From NCBI RefSeq assembly GCF_018449515.1, contig NZ_JAAVUQ010000002.1:124001-188000 (forward strand): a stretch of 64,000 nucleotides of DNA. Direction: 5' to 3'. The first letter of the stretch is position 1; each line of letters opens with the position of its first letter. The DNA comes from Caballeronia sp. dw_19. Lineage in GTDB: Bacteria > Pseudomonadota > Gammaproteobacteria > Burkholderiales > Burkholderiaceae. The notes beneath the pieces are model-generated. The model was given only the letters and a program-made list of their open reading frames with translations, was not told where the DNA came from and made no database searches. Shown one piece after another: positions 34,707 to 44,336 of this stretch. Position numbers and translations under genes: made by a program.

Positions 34707-36167
34707 GTGAAAGATCCGCTGGTTCTTGGCTTCGTGTTGGTCATGGTGGACGTCGTGCTCTGGCGCGCAGCGTTTCCACGCAACGACACCATCCGCTTGC
34801 TGCTCAGACTGGTGATTTTCGCGCTGCTGAGCGCGCTATTGTTCGGATCGACGCTGAGTCCTTTCACGCCGGCGCCGTGGCCTGAATCTGCGGGCCGTCA
34901 TCTTGCGGCCCAGATTCTCGAGGTTTCGTGGTGGCTGATCGGCGCGCGTCTTCTTACGTTGTCGCTGGACGCAGCGTTCCGATCGCGCCATTGGCACAGG
35001 GAGCGCCTTTTCCAGGACGTGCTGGGTGCGCTGGTTTTTCTTGCAGCCGTCGTCGCCTCGCTTGCATTCGTGCTGGGGCTGCCGGTCACCGGACTGGTCG
35101 CCACCTCCGGTGCACTGGCAATCGTGCTGGGTCTCGCCATACAAAGCACGCTTAGCGATGTGTTCGCCGGGATCGTGCTGAACACAACCGAGCCGTATCA
35201 CATTGGGGACTGGGTCTCGGTTGATGGCGTGGAGGGCAAGGTGCTGGAGATGAACTGGCGTGCGACGCACCTGCTCACGTCCCAGGGCAATGTCGTCATC
35301 GTCCCCAACAGTGTGGCGGCCAAGGCGAAAATCACCAACAGCAGCCGTCCCGTTGCGCTTCACGGCGTGTCCATCGCGCTGCAGATTTCACCGGAAGAAC
35401 GTCCGGCCACCGTCCTTGGCGCGTTGGAGCGTGCGGTCCTGGGAAGTAGTCTGGTGTTGCAAACGCCGGCGCCCTATACGCTTATCAAGAACGCCTCGAT
35501 CAACTCGATTGAATACGCAGTCACGGTTTATATCGATGACATGGGCAAGTCCGTGGTCGTGACGAACCAGCTTTACGACCTGTGCCATCGTCATCTCGCC
35601 GCTGCGGGAATCGAACTCCGGCCATTGAGCGTTCCAAGGCCACCACGCCAGGACGGCGCCGACAGCCGGCAACGGCTCCTGTCACATGTCGATCTCTTCC
35701 GTGCCTTGCAGGGTGAAGAAATCGAAGCGCTGTCGAGGAGATTGTCCCGTCACGAATACGAAGCAAATCAGATGGTCGTCAAGTCGGACGAGGTGACGGA
35801 CTACCTGACGATCGTGCAGTCGGGTGTCATGTCGGTGATGGTGACGGGACCCTCCGGTCCGGTCGAATCCGCGCGGCTGGGACCTGGTGACTCCATCGGC
35901 GAAGCGGGCGTGCTGGCAGGTTTGCCGGTTCAAGCGCAAGTCACGGCTTTGACGCGGGCTGTAGTCTATCGGCTGGACAAGGCGGACCTGACGCCCTTGT
36001 TAAAGAGCCGGCCGGAAATAGGTCAGCAGATGTGCCACCTGCTTTCGCAACGGCAAGACTCTCTGCGCAAGCTGAACGCCGAGATACCCGTGCTGGTGGA
36101 CACCGAACGCACGCTGCTGGACTGGCTGCGCGATGGCATGCAGAAGCTACATGAACTGACCACTTAG
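34707..36167 (+). CDS. MscS-like channel with C-terminal cyclic-nucleotide-binding domain
   Basis: A 486-aa inner-membrane protein. About four N-terminal membrane segments (residues 5-150) are followed by the MscS pore helix and β-domain (ALAIVLGLAIQSTLSDVFAG, then GDWVSVDGVEGKV). From about residue 330 a CRP-type domain is seen (LGPGDSIGEAGVLAG, then VTALTRAVVYRLD). This matches the bCNG subgroup of MscS homologues, which may be gated by cyclic nucleotides rather than tension. GTG 34707 is preferred because GGGAG precedes it; the ATG at 34690 opens only a 6-codon frame (to TGA 34708-34710) that overlaps this start. Confidence 0.88.
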   Translation: MKDPLVLGFVLVMVDVVLWRAAFPRNDTIRLLLRLVIFALLSALLFGSTLSPFTPAPWPESAGRHLAAQILEVSWWLIGARLLTLSLDAAFRSRHWHRERLFQDVLGALVFLAAVVASLAFVLGLPVTGLVATSGALAIVLGLAIQSTLSDVFAGIVLNTTEPYHIGDWVSVDGVEGKVLEMNWRATHLLTSQGNVVIVPNSVAAKAKITNSSRPVALHGVSIALQISPEERPATVLGALERAVLGSSLVLQTPAPYTLIKNASINSIEYAVTVYIDDMGKSVVVTNQLYDLCHRHLAAAGIELRPLSVPRPPRQDGADSRQRLLSHVDLFRALQGEEIEALSRRLSRHEYEANQMVVKSDEVTDYLTIVQSGVMSVMVTGPSGPVESARLGPGDSIGEAGVLAGLPVQAQVTALTRAVVYRLDKADLTPLLKSRPEIGQQMCHLLSQRQDSLRKLNAEIPVLVDTERTLLDWLRDGMQKLHELTT

Positions 36168-36579
36168 CGAATCCGCGAAGCGAGCCGTAGAACAGGGTTC
36201 CATCGGTATGCGTGCAACTCTTGGCGGCATAAAACCATCTTTAAGCTGTCACGCAGCGGACTTAAAAAGAGGGCCTTATGTGTCGATACAAGCATTAATA
36301 AAGTCATCACTATAAAAACGTCTGGTTTACTGATTGGTTCGAAAAGCGTATTAGTCGTGAGGGCGAGGCTGATTTTCCGCTAGCCTGAGCGCCTGCCTAC
36401 CAGGTTGCTTACATTGCGCCGCTCGCCTATTTTTCTAACGAAACACATCAAGAATTTCGATGGGTCGAATCGAAATTTTTCAATCTTTCCTTCGTGTCCG
36501 TGCCGTAAGATCTGCCAACTGAATCGCTTGGCGCAGTGACCCGTTTTTTCATCCATCACCCTTCGGAATCGAGCGTGCG
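36168..36579. other. AT-richer intergenic region before the large regulator
   Basis: This 412-bp gap has no supported gene on either strand. It is more AT-rich than its surroundings. The stretch around 36240-36330 (several A-tracts and TATAAA at 36311-36316) could hold a promoter. No clear hairpin or known motif was seen. Confidence 0.45.
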
Positions 36580-39462
36580 ATGGTCCGGATCGGGCAACTT
36601 CTCATCTCCCTCGAAAGCAGGGAAATCCAGCTTAACAGCGAGTCGCTGCGCATTGGCAGCCGCGCATTCGACATTCTCGAGCTGTTGATCCGCGCGCAGG
36701 GAACGCTGGTCTCGAAGGACGAGATCATGCGTCGCGTATGGCCCGACACGGTGGTCGAGGAAAACAATCTGCAGGTTCATATTGCTGCTTTGCGCAAGGC
36801 GCTCGGCGCGGATCGCGATTTGATCAAGACGGTGCCAGGCCGCGGTTATCGGCTGATGCCGGCGCATGAAGAGCCGCCCTCGCAGCGTGAAGATGCCGCA
36901 GTTTTGTTGCCATGCACTTCGACCGTGCTTACTGCCGGCGTATCGGCTTTGATCGGGCGGCAACAACTGGTTGCGCAAGTGCTGGACGCACTGAATGCCG
37001 CGCGGGTCTTCACGCTGGTTGGCGCGGGCGGTATCGGCAAGACGCGGGTTGCGCTGGAGGTTGCCGCTCAGTCCGCCATGCGTTTTCCAGACGGCGTGGT
37101 GTTCGTGCCGCTTGCTTCGGTGTCGAATGCGCGTTTCGCGCTGGAAGCACTCGCCGGTGCACTTGGTATGAAGTTGCCTGCCGGGCGCTTGTCGCCCGAT
37201 CTGATCGGAGCGGAAACAGCCGGCCGCCGCATGCTGATCGTGCTGGACAATTGCGAACATGTGATCGACGCGGCTGCGGAGATAGCGCGCGCCATGACGG
37301 CCGCGAACCCCGCGTTATGTGTGCTGGCGACCAGCCGCGAGGCACTTCGCATTCAGGACGAGGTGCTGTATCACGTGCCGTCGCTCGATGTGCCCCAGGA
37401 TGCAAGCCTTAGCGACGAGATCCTTCAGACAAGTGCGGTGCAGCTATTCCTTGCCCGCGCCCGCACGATCGATCCGTGCTTTTCTTCTGATGAACGCAGC
37501 ATCTTTCTCACCGGCCTTGTATGCCGCCGGCTCGACGGCATACCGCTTGCGATCGAACTCGCGGCGGCGCGCGCGGCCGTGCTTGGCATTGAAGTGCTGG
37601 CCGACCATCTCGATGAGCGCTTTCGCATCCTGACGGGCGGCTTCAGGGGCGTGTTGCCGCGCCATCAGACGTTGAAGGCCATGCTCGACTGGAGCTATCG
37701 TCTTCTCGACGATACCGAGCGCACGTTGCTGCGTTGGCTTGGTGTATTCCTCAACGGATTTTCCTTCGATGCAGCCTGTCACATGGTGGCCGCCCACGGT
37801 TTTTCGCAAACCGAGATCCTCGATGCACTTGGGGGCCTGGTCTCCAAGTCGCTCGTGATTCACGATAGCGGGGCCGTGCCTTCGCGCTATCGCCTGCTTG
37901 CAACCACGCGGGCCTACGCGTTGCAGCAACTCGAAGACAACGGCGAGCGCAAGGCTGCCGCGCTGGCGCACGCGACCTGGGTGCGTACAGTATTCGATCG
38001 TGCTCCGTACCACCGCACAGAACGTCCTCCCGGCGAATGGCTGTCCGAGTTCCGCCAGGAAGTGGGCAACCTGCGTACCGCGCTTGACTGGGCATTTTCT
38101 CCCGGTGGGGACCGGTCGGTGGGCATCGAACTCTCTGCGATGGCGGTGCCGTTTCTCTTCGATGTCTCGCTCGTGGACGAGTGTTGCGAGCGGGCTCGCA
38201 TGGCTATCGACGCCGCCAGCCATGCCGATACCGCGAGCGTGTCCGTCAACACGAAGCTGCGGCTCCTGGCAGCCTATGCAGCGGGACTGGTGTACACGGA
38301 GGGGCCGACAGCGGCGCTCCGCGATGTCTGGTCCGAGGTGCTGTCGCTCGCTGTGGCTGCGAGCGACACCGAGTTCGAATCCCGCGCCCTGTGGGGTTTG
38401 TGGAACGCCTACCAGTACGGCGGCGAAGCACGGGCGGCGCTGTTGCTCGCGCGCCGCTTCGGCGCGCTTGCACAGCAGTCCGGGAACCGGACTCAGTGTG
38501 TCATCGGCTGCCGGATCGAAGGCATTGCGCTGCACTATGCGGGCGAGCCGTCCGCTGCCCGCGAGCAGCTCGAGGCAATGCTGAACGCGTACGTGCATGG
38601 CTGGCATCGCTGGAACACGGTCGGCTTTCGGGTCGATCACGGTATTGTCGCGCGCGCTACGCTTGCGCGGGTGTCATGGGTTCAGGGCGAAACGCAAGAA
38701 GCGTTGAGGCTCGCACACCATGCGCTCGATGCCGCGCTTGAATACGAGCACGACATGGTGACATGTTATGTCCTCGTCGAGGCGTTCATACCGGTCGCAT
38801 TGCTGACGTTTGACCAAGCCGTTGCCGAGGCTGGTATCGCGATGTTGAGAACCCGCGCGTCGCACGCGGGGTTCGCGATCTGGGCGACTTGCTGCGACTG
38901 CTATGAGGAATACCTGCAATCGATGTCCGGCGAAGGCCAGTGCCGGTTGCCACAGTTCCGCGCGTCGCTCGACGCATTGCGCAAGAGCGGCTTTCTTGCA
39001 CCGCTGACGCTGCTGCTTGCGCAGTTCGCACGGGCTTCGCTGGCTGCCGGCCGACGTGACGACGCGACGGCCGCGATCAACGAAGCGTTTCGTCATTGCG
39101 AGGAAACGGGCGAACGCTGGTACTACCCGGAACTGTGCAGGGTGAGGGGTGAGATCGCGCTCGCTGCGCACCAGACGACGGACGCCGAATCGTGGTTCGT
39201 CTCCGCACTCGATCATGCGGTGCGCCAAGGTGCCGGCGAACTCGAACGCCATGCCGCCGCAAGCCTCGGTGAACTTCAAAAAAGGCTGGGCAAGGCAAGC
39301 GAAATGCAGTTGCCGCATCCGTTATCTGACGTACCTATGCCTGAGCACAGCGATGGCATTGCTGCGCCCGGCTATATCGTCCCGCCGCTGAACGGCTCCC
39401 CCGCGTCGTCCTCCGAACGCGACCTTGCTGCGCGTCCACGCACGAGCGGCTCGATCCTTTAA
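36580..39462 (+). CDS. Winged-helix / NTPase (STAND-like) transcriptional regulator
   Basis: A 960-aa regulator. Residues 8-95 form an OmpR-type winged helix (FDILELLIRAQGTLVSKDEI, ending LIKTVPGRGYRLMP). It is followed by an AAA/STAND NTPase with Walker A GAGGIGKT at 148-155 and a Walker B-like LIVLDNCEH near 220, then a long helical C-terminal part that looks TPR-like (about 480-920). Proteins of this layout act as ligand-sensing activators. It precedes six codirectional metabolic genes and is their likely regulator. There is no receiver domain, so phosphorylation is not expected. Confidence 0.85.
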   Translation: MVRIGQLLISLESREIQLNSESLRIGSRAFDILELLIRAQGTLVSKDEIMRRVWPDTVVEENNLQVHIAALRKALGADRDLIKTVPGRGYRLMPAHEEPPSQREDAAVLLPCTSTVLTAGVSALIGRQQLVAQVLDALNAARVFTLVGAGGIGKTRVALEVAAQSAMRFPDGVVFVPLASVSNARFALEALAGALGMKLPAGRLSPDLIGAETAGRRMLIVLDNCEHVIDAAAEIARAMTAANPALCVLATSREALRIQDEVLYHVPSLDVPQDASLSDEILQTSAVQLFLARARTIDPCFSSDERSIFLTGLVCRRLDGIPLAIELAAARAAVLGIEVLADHLDERFRILTGGFRGVLPRHQTLKAMLDWSYRLLDDTERTLLRWLGVFLNGFSFDAACHMVAAHGFSQTEILDALGGLVSKSLVIHDSGAVPSRYRLLATTRAYALQQLEDNGERKAAALAHATWVRTVFDRAPYHRTERPPGEWLSEFRQEVGNLRTALDWAFSPGGDRSVGIELSAMAVPFLFDVSLVDECCERARMAIDAASHADTASVSVNTKLRLLAAYAAGLVYTEGPTAALRDVWSEVLSLAVAASDTEFESRALWGLWNAYQYGGEARAALLLARRFGALAQQSGNRTQCVIGCRIEGIALHYAGEPSAAREQLEAMLNAYVHGWHRWNTVGFRVDHGIVARATLARVSWVQGETQEALRLAHHALDAALEYEHDMVTCYVLVEAFIPVALLTFDQAVAEAGIAMLRTRASHAGFAIWATCCDCYEEYLQSMSGEGQCRLPQFRASLDALRKSGFLAPLTLLLAQFARASLAAGRRDDATAAINEAFRHCEETGERWYYPELCRVRGEIALAAHQTTDAESWFVSALDHAVRQGAGELERHAAASLGELQKRLGKASEMQLPHPLSDVPMPEHSDGIAAPGYIVPPLNGSPASSSERDLAARPRTSGSIL

Positions 39463-39479
39463 GACGCGATCCTTTAAGA
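39452..39479. repeat. Direct repeat CGATCCTTTAAGA x2 at the regulator's 3' end
   Basis: Two exact 13-bp copies with a 15-bp period span the stop codon of the large regulator (39452-39464 and 39467-39479). A third partial form (GACTTTAAGACTTC) follows. The cause may be slippage; a site function is not evident. Confidence 0.5.
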
Positions 39480-39657
39480 AGGATTCAGGTCGTCCTCAGG
39501 ACTTTAAGACTTCTTCTCTGTAGCCTCGAACCGGAATCGAGATGCGGCTCATGTGCGTCATGTACGCCTCATGCCTGCCATCCCGGTTACCGACATTTCC
39601 CACGGTGGCGTGCGTCGCCGTCCCGATTCAGTCTGAGGCCAGACCAAGGAGCATTCC

Positions 39658-40296
39658 ATGCCGCATGAATTACTCACCCCCGACACCTGTGCTCTCGCGT
39701 TGATCGACTATCAGCCGCAGATGTTCTTCGGCACGCATTCGCACGATCGTACGACCATCGTGCATAACGTCCAGGTCCTCGCGAAAACCGCCAAGCTGTT
39801 CAAGGTTCCCACGATCCTCACGACGATCGCCGCACAGACTTTCAGCGGCGAGTTCATCCCGGAACCCCAGGCCGTCTTTCCCGAACAAAAACCGATCGAC
39901 CGTACCTCGATGAATTCCTGGGAAGACGTGAACTTCCGCAACGCCATTGAAGCGACCGGGCGCAAGAAGATCGTAATCGCCGGCTTGTGGACCGAAGTCT
40001 GCGTGACGTTTCCGACCGTGCAGATGCTGGCCGCTGGCTACGAGATCTACGTCCCGACCGACGCTTGCGGCGACATCACGGAAGAAGCACATGAGCGTGC
40101 CGTGCAACGCATCATCCAGGCAGGCGCTGTACCCATGACCTCATTGCAATTCATGTGCGAGCTGCAACGTGACTGGGCTCGCGGCGAGACTTACGACGGC
40201 TGCATGGATATCTTCAAGGCCCATAGCGCTTACGGAATCGGCGTGCGTTACGCGAAGCAGATCCTCGGCGAGCACGCAAGCGAAGCGGGCGGCTAA
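39658..40296 (+). CDS. Isochorismatase-like cysteine hydrolase (YcaC-type)
   Basis: A 212-aa cytosolic hydrolase. The family triad can be seen: Asp17 in LIDYQPQM, a downstream Lys, and the nucleophile Cys in IAGLWTEVCVTF. It resembles YcaC-type proteins rather than the N-acyl or pyrazinamidase groups. AAGGAG precedes ATG 39658. It opens the metabolic part of the 39.7-45.8 kb cluster behind the large regulator. Family members cleave amide- or vinyl-ether-type bonds; the substrate here is unknown. Confidence 0.87.
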   Translation: MPHELLTPDTCALALIDYQPQMFFGTHSHDRTTIVHNVQVLAKTAKLFKVPTILTTIAAQTFSGEFIPEPQAVFPEQKPIDRTSMNSWEDVNFRNAIEATGRKKIVIAGLWTEVCVTFPTVQMLAAGYEIYVPTDACGDITEEAHERAVQRIIQAGAVPMTSLQFMCELQRDWARGETYDGCMDIFKAHSAYGIGVRYAKQILGEHASEAGG

Positions 40297-40427
40297 AGGC
40301 AGGAAGCCGAAGCACATCGAAGAAGCACATCGAACCAGCACGTCAACACGCGGCCGCGATCGGTGATTCCCACTTTCCGGTGTAACCCGTTCGCCGCCGT
40401 TGCGCACTCTAAAGCATGAGGACGACG

Positions 40428-42305
40428 ATGACAGCGCCAACTCCTGCCGCCGCGTCCGCGGATGCCATCTTTTTCAACGGGAAGATCGCTACCCAGGATG
40501 ACAAGCGATCTTTCGCGACGGCACTCGCGGTCAAGGACGGAAAAATTCTCGCCACCGGCACCGACGCTCACGCGATGCAATTTGCCCACGCCGGCACTCA
40601 ACGCGTCGACCTGAAAGGGCGCACGGTAATTCCGGGGCTTAACGACTCACATCTGCACGTGATACGAGGCGGCCTGAACTTCAATATGGAATTGCGCTGG
40701 GACGGCGTGCCGTCGCTTGGCGATGCGCTCGACATGTTGCGCCGGCAAGTGGCGCGCACGCCGGCGCCGCAGTGGGTACGCGTGATCGGTGGCTGGAACG
40801 AACTGCAGTTCGCCGAACGCCGCGGTCCGACGCTGGACGAGATCAACGCCATTGCGCCAGACACGCCGGTGTTCATCCTGCATCTCTATGACAGCGCATT
40901 GCTGAATGCGGCGGCGCTGCGTGCAGTGGGATATACCAAGGACACGGCTGACCCGCCGGGCGGCGAGATCCAGCGCGACAAGCGCGGCAATCCAACCGGC
41001 ATGTTGATAGCGCGCCCCAACGCGGGTTTGCTGTACGCGACGCTGGCGAAGGGACCCAAGCTTGCCTACGACGACCAGGTGAATTCGACGCGGCATTTCA
41101 TGCGCGAACTCAACCGTCTCGGCGTCACAAGCGCAATCGATGCGGGCGGTGGATATCAGGCCTATCCCGACGACTATGCCGTGATCATGGCGCTGGCTAA
41201 ACGCGGCGAGCTGACCCTGCGCATTGCCTATAACCTCTTCACGCAGAACGCGAAGAAGGAGATCGAGGACTTCGCGCGCTGGGTGAAGATGACCAAGCCA
41301 GGTGAAGGCGATGACTTCCTGCGGATGAACGGCGCAGGTGAAATGCTGGTCTTTTCCGCGGCCGATTTCGAGGACTTTCTCGAGCCGCGTCCTGATTTGC
41401 CGGAGACGCTTGAAGCGGAACTGGAAGCCGTCGTTCGGTTGCTCGTGCAGAACCGCTGGCCGTTCCGTCTGCACGCGACGTACGACGAGTCCGTCGACCG
41501 CTTTCTGAACGTGTTCGAACGTGTCAACCAGGACACGCCGTTCAACGGCCTGCGCTGGTTCTTCGACCATTGCGAAACCATTTCACAGCGCAATATCGAC
41601 CGTATCGCGGCGCTTGGCGGCGGCATTGCCATCCAGCACCGCATGGCGTTTCAGGGCGAGTATTTTGTCCATCGCTATGGGGCGCAGGCGGCCGCCAGAA
41701 CGCCACCGATCCAGCAGATGCTGGCAGCAGGCCTGCCTGTAGGCGCAGGTACCGACGCCACGCGCGTGGCAAGTTTCAATCCGTTTGTTTCGCTGTACTG
41801 GATGGTGTCGGGCTGCACGGTCGGTGGCATGCAGATGTATGCACCGCAGGACCGCCTGGACCGTATGGAAGCGCTGCGCCGCTACACGGTTGGCAGTAGC
41901 TGGTTCTCGGGCGAAGAAGACCGCAAGGGCGCTCTTGTGCCCGGACAGTTCGCGGACTTCGCAGCGCTCACCGACGACTATTTCACGGTCGATGAAACGC
42001 GCATCAAGTACCTGTCGTCGGTGCTGACCGTGGTCAATGGCAAGGTGGTCCATGCGGACGCGGAGTTCAGCGCGCTCGGACCGCCGCCGTTGCCGGTCAG
42101 TCCGTCGTGGTCGCCGGTAGCGGAGTTCGGCGGCTATAGCCGATACCAGCCCGGCACGATCGTCCAGCAGGCGTGCGCCGACGGTTGCGCCAACCTGTGC
42201 GGCATTCATGCTCATGGTCACATGTGGGCATGGCGCAAACAGGTGCCGGTCAGCGATCCAAACGGCTTCTGGGGTGCGCTCGGCTGCAGTTGTTTCGCGT
42301 TCTGA
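40428..42305 (+). CDS. Metal-dependent amidohydrolase (YtcJ-like)
   Basis: A hydrolase of about 625 aa in the amidohydrolase/urease superfamily, subgroup YtcJ. The metal-binding HxH is His75/His77 in NDSHLHV; later ligands are probable in FDHCE and GAGTDATR. ATG 40428 is preferred over ATG 40416 because GAGGA lies 5-6 bases before it. It is codirectional with the YcaC-like gene upstream and the HD gene downstream, in an apparent catabolic operon. Its C-terminus is Cys/His-rich (CADGCANLCGIHAHGH), which is unusual for the family and may bind a metal. Confidence 0.87.
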   Translation: MTAPTPAAASADAIFFNGKIATQDDKRSFATALAVKDGKILATGTDAHAMQFAHAGTQRVDLKGRTVIPGLNDSHLHVIRGGLNFNMELRWDGVPSLGDALDMLRRQVARTPAPQWVRVIGGWNELQFAERRGPTLDEINAIAPDTPVFILHLYDSALLNAAALRAVGYTKDTADPPGGEIQRDKRGNPTGMLIARPNAGLLYATLAKGPKLAYDDQVNSTRHFMRELNRLGVTSAIDAGGGYQAYPDDYAVIMALAKRGELTLRIAYNLFTQNAKKEIEDFARWVKMTKPGEGDDFLRMNGAGEMLVFSAADFEDFLEPRPDLPETLEAELEAVVRLLVQNRWPFRLHATYDESVDRFLNVFERVNQDTPFNGLRWFFDHCETISQRNIDRIAALGGGIAIQHRMAFQGEYFVHRYGAQAAARTPPIQQMLAAGLPVGAGTDATRVASFNPFVSLYWMVSGCTVGGMQMYAPQDRLDRMEALRRYTVGSSWFSGEEDRKGALVPGQFADFAALTDDYFTVDETRIKYLSSVLTVVNGKVVHADAEFSALGPPPLPVSPSWSPVAEFGGYSRYQPGTIVQQACADGCANLCGIHAHGHMWAWRKQVPVSDPNGFWGALGCSCFAF

Positions 42306-42390
42306 TGCGTCAAGGCGGATTAAGGACGATTCAGGTTGCTTGAGGGCGCATGAGGAGACGTATCGTGCAGGCCGGGGCAAGGAGAGGGCG

Positions 42391-43038
42391 ATGACGATGA
42401 CAAAGCGCATCGCGGGAATCACGATTCCAGACAGCGAGATGGCGTGTGCGGCGGCTGCCGCCGCGCGCGCGATTGAGCCGGATATCCTCTATCGCCATTC
42501 ATCGCGGGTGTTCCTGTTCGCGTCGCTGATCGGCGTTCGCAGGCAACTCCTCTTCAATGCCGAGTTGCTGTACGTCGCCGCGCTTTTCCATGACATGGGC
42601 CTGACCACGCTCTACCGCGACTCCCAGATGCGCTTCGAAGTAGACGGTGCGAACGCGGTCAGGAAATTTCTTGGTGGCTATGGCGTGCCCGAAGATGCCA
42701 TAGCCGACGTCTGGAATGCCATCGCCTTGCACACCACGTTCGGCATCTGTTCGCACGTGTCCGAGTTGACCGGACTGGTTGCAGCCGGGGTCGAAACCGA
42801 TCTGCTCGGCATGCATTTCGATGAAGTCGGCCGCGTGGAGCGCAACGCGGTGCTGGTCGAATATCCGCGTGGCGCGGGCTTCAAGGAACAGATCATCGAT
42901 GTGTTCGCACAGGCGATGGCGAACCGTCCCGCAACAACATTCGGGACGGTCTACGCCGACGTGCTTGAGCGCTGCGATCCCAATTATCGGCGCATGAATT
43001 TCTGCGGCTTGATCCTGGGCTCCGAATGGAAAGAGTAG
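42391..43038 (+). CDS. HD-domain hydrolase (cyanamide-hydratase/Ddi2-like)
   Basis: A 215-aa protein with an HD-type metal site: His36 in YRHSSRV, His67-Asp68 in LFHDMGL, and a further His114 in IALHTT. Spacing and size resemble the HD-type cyanamide hydratases, which convert cyanamide to urea, although substrate specificity cannot be read off. GGAGAGG precedes ATG 42391; the frame extends upstream without a good start. It lies between the amidohydrolase and the XapX gene. Together with the YcaC-like hydrolase it suggests breakdown of a nitrogen-rich small compound. Confidence 0.82.
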   Translation: MTMTKRIAGITIPDSEMACAAAAAARAIEPDILYRHSSRVFLFASLIGVRRQLLFNAELLYVAALFHDMGLTTLYRDSQMRFEVDGANAVRKFLGGYGVPEDAIADVWNAIALHTTFGICSHVSELTGLVAAGVETDLLGMHFDEVGRVERNAVLVEYPRGAGFKEQIIDVFAQAMANRPATTFGTVYADVLERCDPNYRRMNFCGLILGSEWKE

Positions 43039-43087
43039 CGTTCCCCGCTTTATTGGCTTGGGTAGCTTTTGGAAAAGAGGCTTGACG

Positions 43088-43330
43088 ATGCCCTATCTTA
43101 TTTCGCTTGCGGCAGGCTTCGTGGTCGGCCTGCTGTATTGCCTGGTGCGTGTGCAATCACCCGCACCGCCGTTGATCGCGCTCGTAGGATTGCTGGGGAT
43201 CGTGCTAGGGGAACATACGATACCGATGGTGCGCGCGCACCTGTTCCCGGACAGTGTTCAGGTCCAGCAACTGGAGACGCCCGCATCCGCGAAACCGGCG
43301 CCGGGCGCTGACGCGGGACGCACCAAGTGA
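43088..43330 (+). CDS. XapX-type small membrane protein (DUF1427)
   Basis: An 80-aa protein with two hydrophobic helices (LISLAAGFVVGLLYCLV and PLIALVGLLGIVLGE) separated by RVQSPAPP, the hallmark of the XapX/DUF1427 family, then a polar tail. The function of the family is unknown. It sits 49 bp after the HD gene. ATG 43088 is used because the family begins at this point; the frame is open back to 43058. Confidence 0.85.
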   Translation: MPYLISLAAGFVVGLLYCLVRVQSPAPPLIALVGLLGIVLGEHTIPMVRAHLFPDSVQVQQLETPASAKPAPGADAGRTK

Positions 43331-43400
43331 ATTAAAAAGCACTCAGCTTTTTAGCGCTGTCTTATCTCCCTTTATACCGAATAGAAACAGGAGCCTTTTC

Positions 43401-44336
43401 ATGTCGCGCATTCCCGTCTCTCGGCTTGCCGCCGCAGTCGCCTTTGCCTGCGTGTTGCTCGGCACGGCGAGCGCGCCCGGTGTTGCCCAGGCCGCAGCCG
43501 AACTCAAGCCCGCGTCGGCGAGCACGAACGTATCCGTCGGTCCTCAGTACGATACGACTCACGTGTATGTGTCCAACGAAGATATCGATGCATTCGTCAA
43601 CAGCTTCCTGGCGACCTTCGGCGGCAAGGCATCACCGCGTGCGGTCTTCACCGTGACGCCGACGCCAAGCAAGACCGCGTCGCAATACGTGCAGACCCCC
43701 GTCGGCATGTTGTCCGTGTTTGCGTTCCAGACGCCGATCCCCTATCCGTTCGGCGACGAGCGTACCGGCTATCTCGTGACCGATATGGACCAGGCCGTGC
43801 ACGCGGCCCGTGCCGCGGGTGCGGATGTGACCGTCGAGCCATTCGACGACCCGATCGGCAAGGACGCGCTGATCCGCTGGCCCGGCGGCTTGAACATGCA
43901 GTTGTACTGGCATACGAAAGCGCCGTCGTACGGGCCGCTTGAATCGGTGCCGGACAATCGCGTGTACATGTCCCGTTTTGCCGTCGATGGTTTCGTGCGC
44001 CGGTTCGTGCGGTTCTCGCAAGGCAAGGTGGTCTCCGACGACCGGCATGCGGACGCCGGTGTCATCGGTCGTCCGGGCGAGACCATGCGCTGCATCCGGA
44101 TTGAATCGGGCTTCGGCAAGATGGTGGTGTTCGTCACCGACGGCAAGCTCCCGTATCCGTTCGGGCGCGAGACGACCGGCTACCAGGTGACCGACCTCGC
44201 GGCGACGCTGGTGAAGGCCGAGGCGGCGGGCGCCAAGGTGTTGTTTGCGCCGTACCAGACCGGCAAGGGCAAGACGTCGATTGTCGAATTCCCGGGGGGG
44301 TATATCGCCGAGATCCACGACACAGCCGCTCAATGA
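43401..44336 (+). CDS. Exported VOC (glyoxalase-like) protein
   Basis: A 311-aa protein with a Sec signal peptide (about residues 1-33, ending VAQAAAE) and two vicinal-oxygen-chelate-like modules. The first covers about residues 50-175 (THVYVSNEDIDAFVNSF), the second about 190-305 (ending VEFPGGYIAEIHD). Periplasmic VOC proteins are uncommon; most are cytosolic. GAAACAGGAG precedes ATG 43401, and the stop overlaps the porin gene by 4 bp. It could be a binding or ring-cleaving protein for the compound taken up by the porin; this is inference. Confidence 0.78.
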   Translation: MSRIPVSRLAAAVAFACVLLGTASAPGVAQAAAELKPASASTNVSVGPQYDTTHVYVSNEDIDAFVNSFLATFGGKASPRAVFTVTPTPSKTASQYVQTPVGMLSVFAFQTPIPYPFGDERTGYLVTDMDQAVHAARAAGADVTVEPFDDPIGKDALIRWPGGLNMQLYWHTKAPSYGPLESVPDNRVYMSRFAVDGFVRRFVRFSQGKVVSDDRHADAGVIGRPGETMRCIRIESGFGKMVVFVTDGKLPYPFGRETTGYQVTDLAATLVKAEAAGAKVLFAPYQTGKGKTSIVEFPGGYIAEIHDTAAQ

